DNA of 64,000 nucleotides from Amarobacter sp964507025. GTDB taxonomy: Bacteria; Chloroflexota; Dehalococcoidia; Tepidiformales; Tepidiformaceae. The notes under the pieces were generated by a model, which did not search any database, had not been told where the DNA came from, and worked only from the letters and a program-made list of their open reading frames with translations. The translations under genes were made by a program, and so were the position numbers. Numbering within the stretch: the first letter of the stretch is position 1; each line of letters opens with the position of its first letter. Of the stretch, positions 62,501 through 64,000 are shown piece by piece. The stretch spans positions 186,001 through 250,000 of the forward strand of contig CAZDOK010000004.1 of assembly GCA_964507025.1 (NCBI GenBank), given 5' to 3'.

Positions 62501-62712
62501 TTGCCCTGCAACAACCCCCAGGACCACTGAGCATGGATGCTCTCGTCGTGGTGGAGCGCGCGCGAGCCGAGGTCCCAGAAGCGCAACGCGAACGCTGCTG
62601 CCAGGATGACGGCATAAGCCGCGGTCTCCCAGTTGACCGCGATCCGCGTGGCGACCAGCCGGTCGATGCCAGCGAAGCGCGGAGATGCCTGGGTGGCGGG
62701 ACGAGCAGTCAT
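59554..62712 (-). CDS. Agl23-like GT-C membrane glycosyltransferase fused to an NHL beta-propeller
   Basis: A 1052-aa protein. The N-terminal half is a multi-span GT39/GT-C type membrane enzyme with the catalytic loop RALHHDESIHAQWSWG and FHGPFYYHLQGL, matching the flippase-associated Agl23 (TIGR03663-like) family. After about 11 helices comes an outer domain (residues about 570-770), then about six NHL repeats, e.g. FAPVDVEADASGNLYVIDS, PWGVAVGPDGHVVVAD and EPVGLALGPDGAVYVAD. The ATG at 62712 overlaps the upstream gene by 4 nt; the longer frame upstream is that gene's sequence. It probably transfers a sugar from a lipid carrier outside the membrane; the propeller may bind the acceptor. Confidence 0.85.
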   Translation of the reverse strand: MTARPATQASPRFAGIDRLVATRIAVNWETAAYAVILAAAFALRFWDLGSRALHHDESIHAQWSWGLLQGNYNHSPVFHGPFYYHLQGLVFFLFGATDYTSRVSAALFGTALVALPLLLRRRLGSAGTLAAVAFIAFSPTLVYYSRFFREDIYMGAFTLLMVVAMWRYIDEGRQRWLFVFAAGFTGNVLTKEGSFLAFAAFLVYLDLYAANTLAIRTLAARELDTLPRRILLTVGFAPWAWMVAALWPFLGPLRRNLDWGDDLPRSGDVLVLLGTFCLPLLTPVARVALLEKFGLIEKDRLSWEKSLQGPIAPRDAIALLGLFAVTTSMAAFAGLQWKPRVWGIAFAASAFVYLSLMTSIWTNLDGLVSGPWGSLDYWYSQQDAHRGDQPWFYYYMLMPAYEFLPLVLVVGGAWWSVVRGDAFSRFLVVWLVGIWGALSWGAEKMPWLNVHIALPACLLAAWTVQRAWRAWTTREASRRTAATLASVSLLAAGGLALVAFLPGGAAFHLLRGAVALAVVAGILFAAWPLGRSSAGFVAVVAVIGALTFFSLRTMVMAAYERGDVPKDLLIYTQSSPQLKDVADQINALAEASGMGTNLPIAVDTTDSFAWPWAWYLRDYKAVSYADFSNGPPAGNFSVMLVAYGNVGRAQDYAASNAAVQYGSPQRYPHRWWYDETYKYAMSVDNGQACLSRSGNCGPFRLATWKVIADGVFGGGWLDAWFHYWRDHAPAREPGSTDAFAFFPANFDLATGRLSAKPVEPPKPGADGEGRPTFGSLGSLPGQFFAPVDVEADASGNLYVIDSATKKLQKFDAQGNFVTSIDIRDNAANPGEQSQPWGVAVGPDGHVVVADTFGWRVRVFDRDLKLVSTFGQPPDTSRAPGPFDLFGPRDAVVDASGQVWVTDTGNDRVQVFTLDGQFVRTVGSVGSGPGQFDEPVGLALGPDGAVYVADMYNQRIQVLHADGSFRAEFLVDGWGGVEVNDKPYLRVLSDGRVAASVPSLNLVRVYNADGSLAATISSEAEPLNRPYGMVESADGKLWIVEGGAARLRLFEIP

Positions 62713-64000
62713 GGCCCTGCTTTCAGATACACGGTCACGGGCACACGCCCGGTGGGAAGAGTATTGCGGTTGGCGAGCCAACTGAGGTAGTCGAGGAAGT
62801 CCGCGTCTGGACCTTGTCTTTCCCTGAGGATGGCCCACTCGCCGTCGAGAACGCTGTACCCCTCGGGCGCCGCGAGGTCGGCGGGCCAGATGACGACCGA
62901 GGCATCGGGCACGGAGCCGGAGGCGACGATGAGTTCGCCCGAGTCGCGGAATGCCCAGGTCAGATCTTGTTCGAACCGCGGGTGGATGACGATCAGCCCG
63001 CCCTCTTCGTCCCGGAACCGCAGCGCGATGTCCCGTATCTCCCGGGCCTGGAAAGGGCTCACGGGAGAAGGGAGCGGCTCATTCGGGAGTGAGAAGGCCA
63101 CCCCTGAAAGTCCCGACACCAGGGGCAGGATGCCAATCACGGCAGCGGGCGCGGCGAGGGCCGGGCGCGACCGGCGGTCCAGGGCGACGAGCACCGTGGC
63201 GCCGGTGGCGACCACCATCAGACCGCCGACCACGAGCTTTTCACTGCTATCGCCTACACGGCCATCGCGCGCCCACTGGAGCATGAACGCCGTCGCGACG
63301 AGGAGAGAGACGAGCATGCCGGGAACCAGGAACCGGGCAAAGGTCCAGTCCGCGCGCAACGCGGCATTCGCCAGCCGAACCAGGGATGGGCCGAGGAGCA
63401 GCGCAACGGGGATGGACACGCCGGCAAGAGGGACAGGGGAATGGCTCCCACCAGAGGCAACCAGCCAGGCGGCCGCGAACCCTGCCCATGCGAGCAGTTC
63501 GGCGCGGGCGGGATCCGGGCGATCTCCCCGGGTTGCACGATGGATGTCGTGGAGACCTGCGGCCAGCCCCGCCACAAGCAGCGGTGCCACGTAGAGTGCC
63601 GCCAGGTATCCCGTCGTCTCGGTCGACCAGCGGCCATCGAATCCAGCGGCGAATGCGTCGAAGGGAGGCACGCGAAGCCCATCCCAGCCCAGCCCGAAAC
63701 GGAAGCTGGCGGCGAGCACACCGGCTGCCAGGCCCGCGGCTGCAAACGCGAGCGTCCGGGTCGCCGGGTATTCCTGGCGAAATAGCCGCGCAACACCCGC
63801 TCCCATGGCGAGCGGCAGCCAGGCGGGGCCCGTCGTGGTGAGGACGAACGCGGCGGGAGCCCAGGCCCACGCCGGTGTGCGCCGGTCCTGGAGAAGGACA
63901 AGCAACCAGGCGGTCACCGGGATGTCGAAGCCAGAAGCCGTCGCCGTGGCGCCCAGCAGAACGCCGGGCGCATCGAATGTGAGCAATGCGAGCGAGAACA
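62709..64000 (-). CDS. Multi-span membrane protein, probable GT-C partner of the Agl23-like gene (start outside window)
   Basis: The frame is open to the right edge (FSLALLTFDAPGVLLG... continues upstream), so the N-terminus is missing; at least 430 residues are visible. Many hydrophobic helices (LLVAGLAAGLHDI, FLVPGMLVSLLVATAFML, GLMVVATGATVLVAL) are followed by a soluble C-terminal part (EIRDIALRFRDEEGGLIVIH). Chloroflexota Agl23-like genes are often paired with such proteins, suggesting a GT-C enzyme, but no catalytic motif is visible in this fragment. It overlaps the next gene by 4 nt. Confidence 0.75.
   Translation of the reverse strand, partial: FSLALLTFDAPGVLLGATATASGFDIPVTAWLLVLLQDRRTPAWAWAPAAFVLTTTGPAWLPLAMGAGVARLFRQEYPATRTLAFAAAGLAAGVLAASFRFGLGWDGLRVPPFDAFAAGFDGRWSTETTGYLAALYVAPLLVAGLAAGLHDIHRATRGDRPDPARAELLAWAGFAAAWLVASGGSHSPVPLAGVSIPVALLLGPSLVRLANAALRADWTFARFLVPGMLVSLLVATAFMLQWARDGRVGDSSEKLVVGGLMVVATGATVLVALDRRSRPALAAPAAVIGILPLVSGLSGVAFSLPNEPLPSPVSPFQAREIRDIALRFRDEEGGLIVIHPRFEQDLTWAFRDSGELIVASGSVPDASVVIWPADLAAPEGYSVLDGEWAILRERQGPDADFLDYLSWLANRNTLPTGRVPVTVYLKAGP

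Overview
The window is 64 kb of high-GC bacterial chromosome with no gap, plasmid or prophage signature. Several features suggest a Chloroflexota-type bacterium, perhaps of the Dehalococcoidia side: many GTG/TTG starts and 1-4 nt gene overlaps, a complete menaquinone operon, an Agl23-like glycosyltransferase fused to an NHL propeller, and secreted IPT/TIG and FHA/Ig proteins with Thr-Pro linkers. This placement is inference; no rRNA or marker phylogeny is available here.

Left part (1-15.2 kb), housekeeping: a truncated TrkH-type K+ channel subunit and a DinB-like protein on the minus strand; then menF-menD-menH-menB-menC-menE on the plus strand as one overlapping operon (chorismate to DHNA-CoA); a convergent Ca2+-type P-type ATPase; tRNA-Asn(GTT); a stand-alone NAD(P)H-hydrate epimerase-like protein; queF; and an acyl-CoA dehydrogenase.

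Centre (15.5-46.5 kb), the accessory region and main interest: a secreted IPT/TIG-repeat protein, then two giant tandem paralogues (2365 and 1107 aa) built as FHA domain - Ig-like domain - one membrane helix - C39-like papain-fold peptidase - Thr/Pro linker - Ig-like tail. Directly downstream is an extracellular contractile injection system (eCIS, phage-tail-like particle; Pvc/Afp/Streptomyces CIS family): AAA+ ATPase, DUF4157 metalloprotease-like protein with an LQR repeat array, DUF4255 cap protein, sheath, two inner-tube proteins, small assembly proteins, a 1203-aa Pro/Ala-rich protein in the probable ruler position, LysM baseplate adaptor, VgrG-like spike, gp25, baseplate J and tail protein I. 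A third FHA-TM paralogue, with an SH3-like tail, ends 2 nt from the last eCIS gene on the opposite strand. FHA membrane proteins therefore bracket the contractile machine on both sides. I infer a signalling or anchoring role for them. No PAAR tip, tail fibre or obvious toxin gene was recognised.

Right part (46.6-64 kb), housekeeping again: a PIG-L deacetylase; a two-subunit class I fumarase whose subunit genes are separated by two overlapping GNAT acetyltransferase genes; mutS-mutL; an orphan NuoE/NuoF-type diaphorase whose C-terminal ferredoxin domain keeps ligands for only one cluster; an FAD amine oxidase-like protein; a flippase-like LPG-synthase membrane domain protein; an Agl23-type glycosyltransferase-NHL fusion; and a membrane protein running off the right edge. 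The last four genes overlap or nearly touch and probably form a cell-surface lipid/glycan module.
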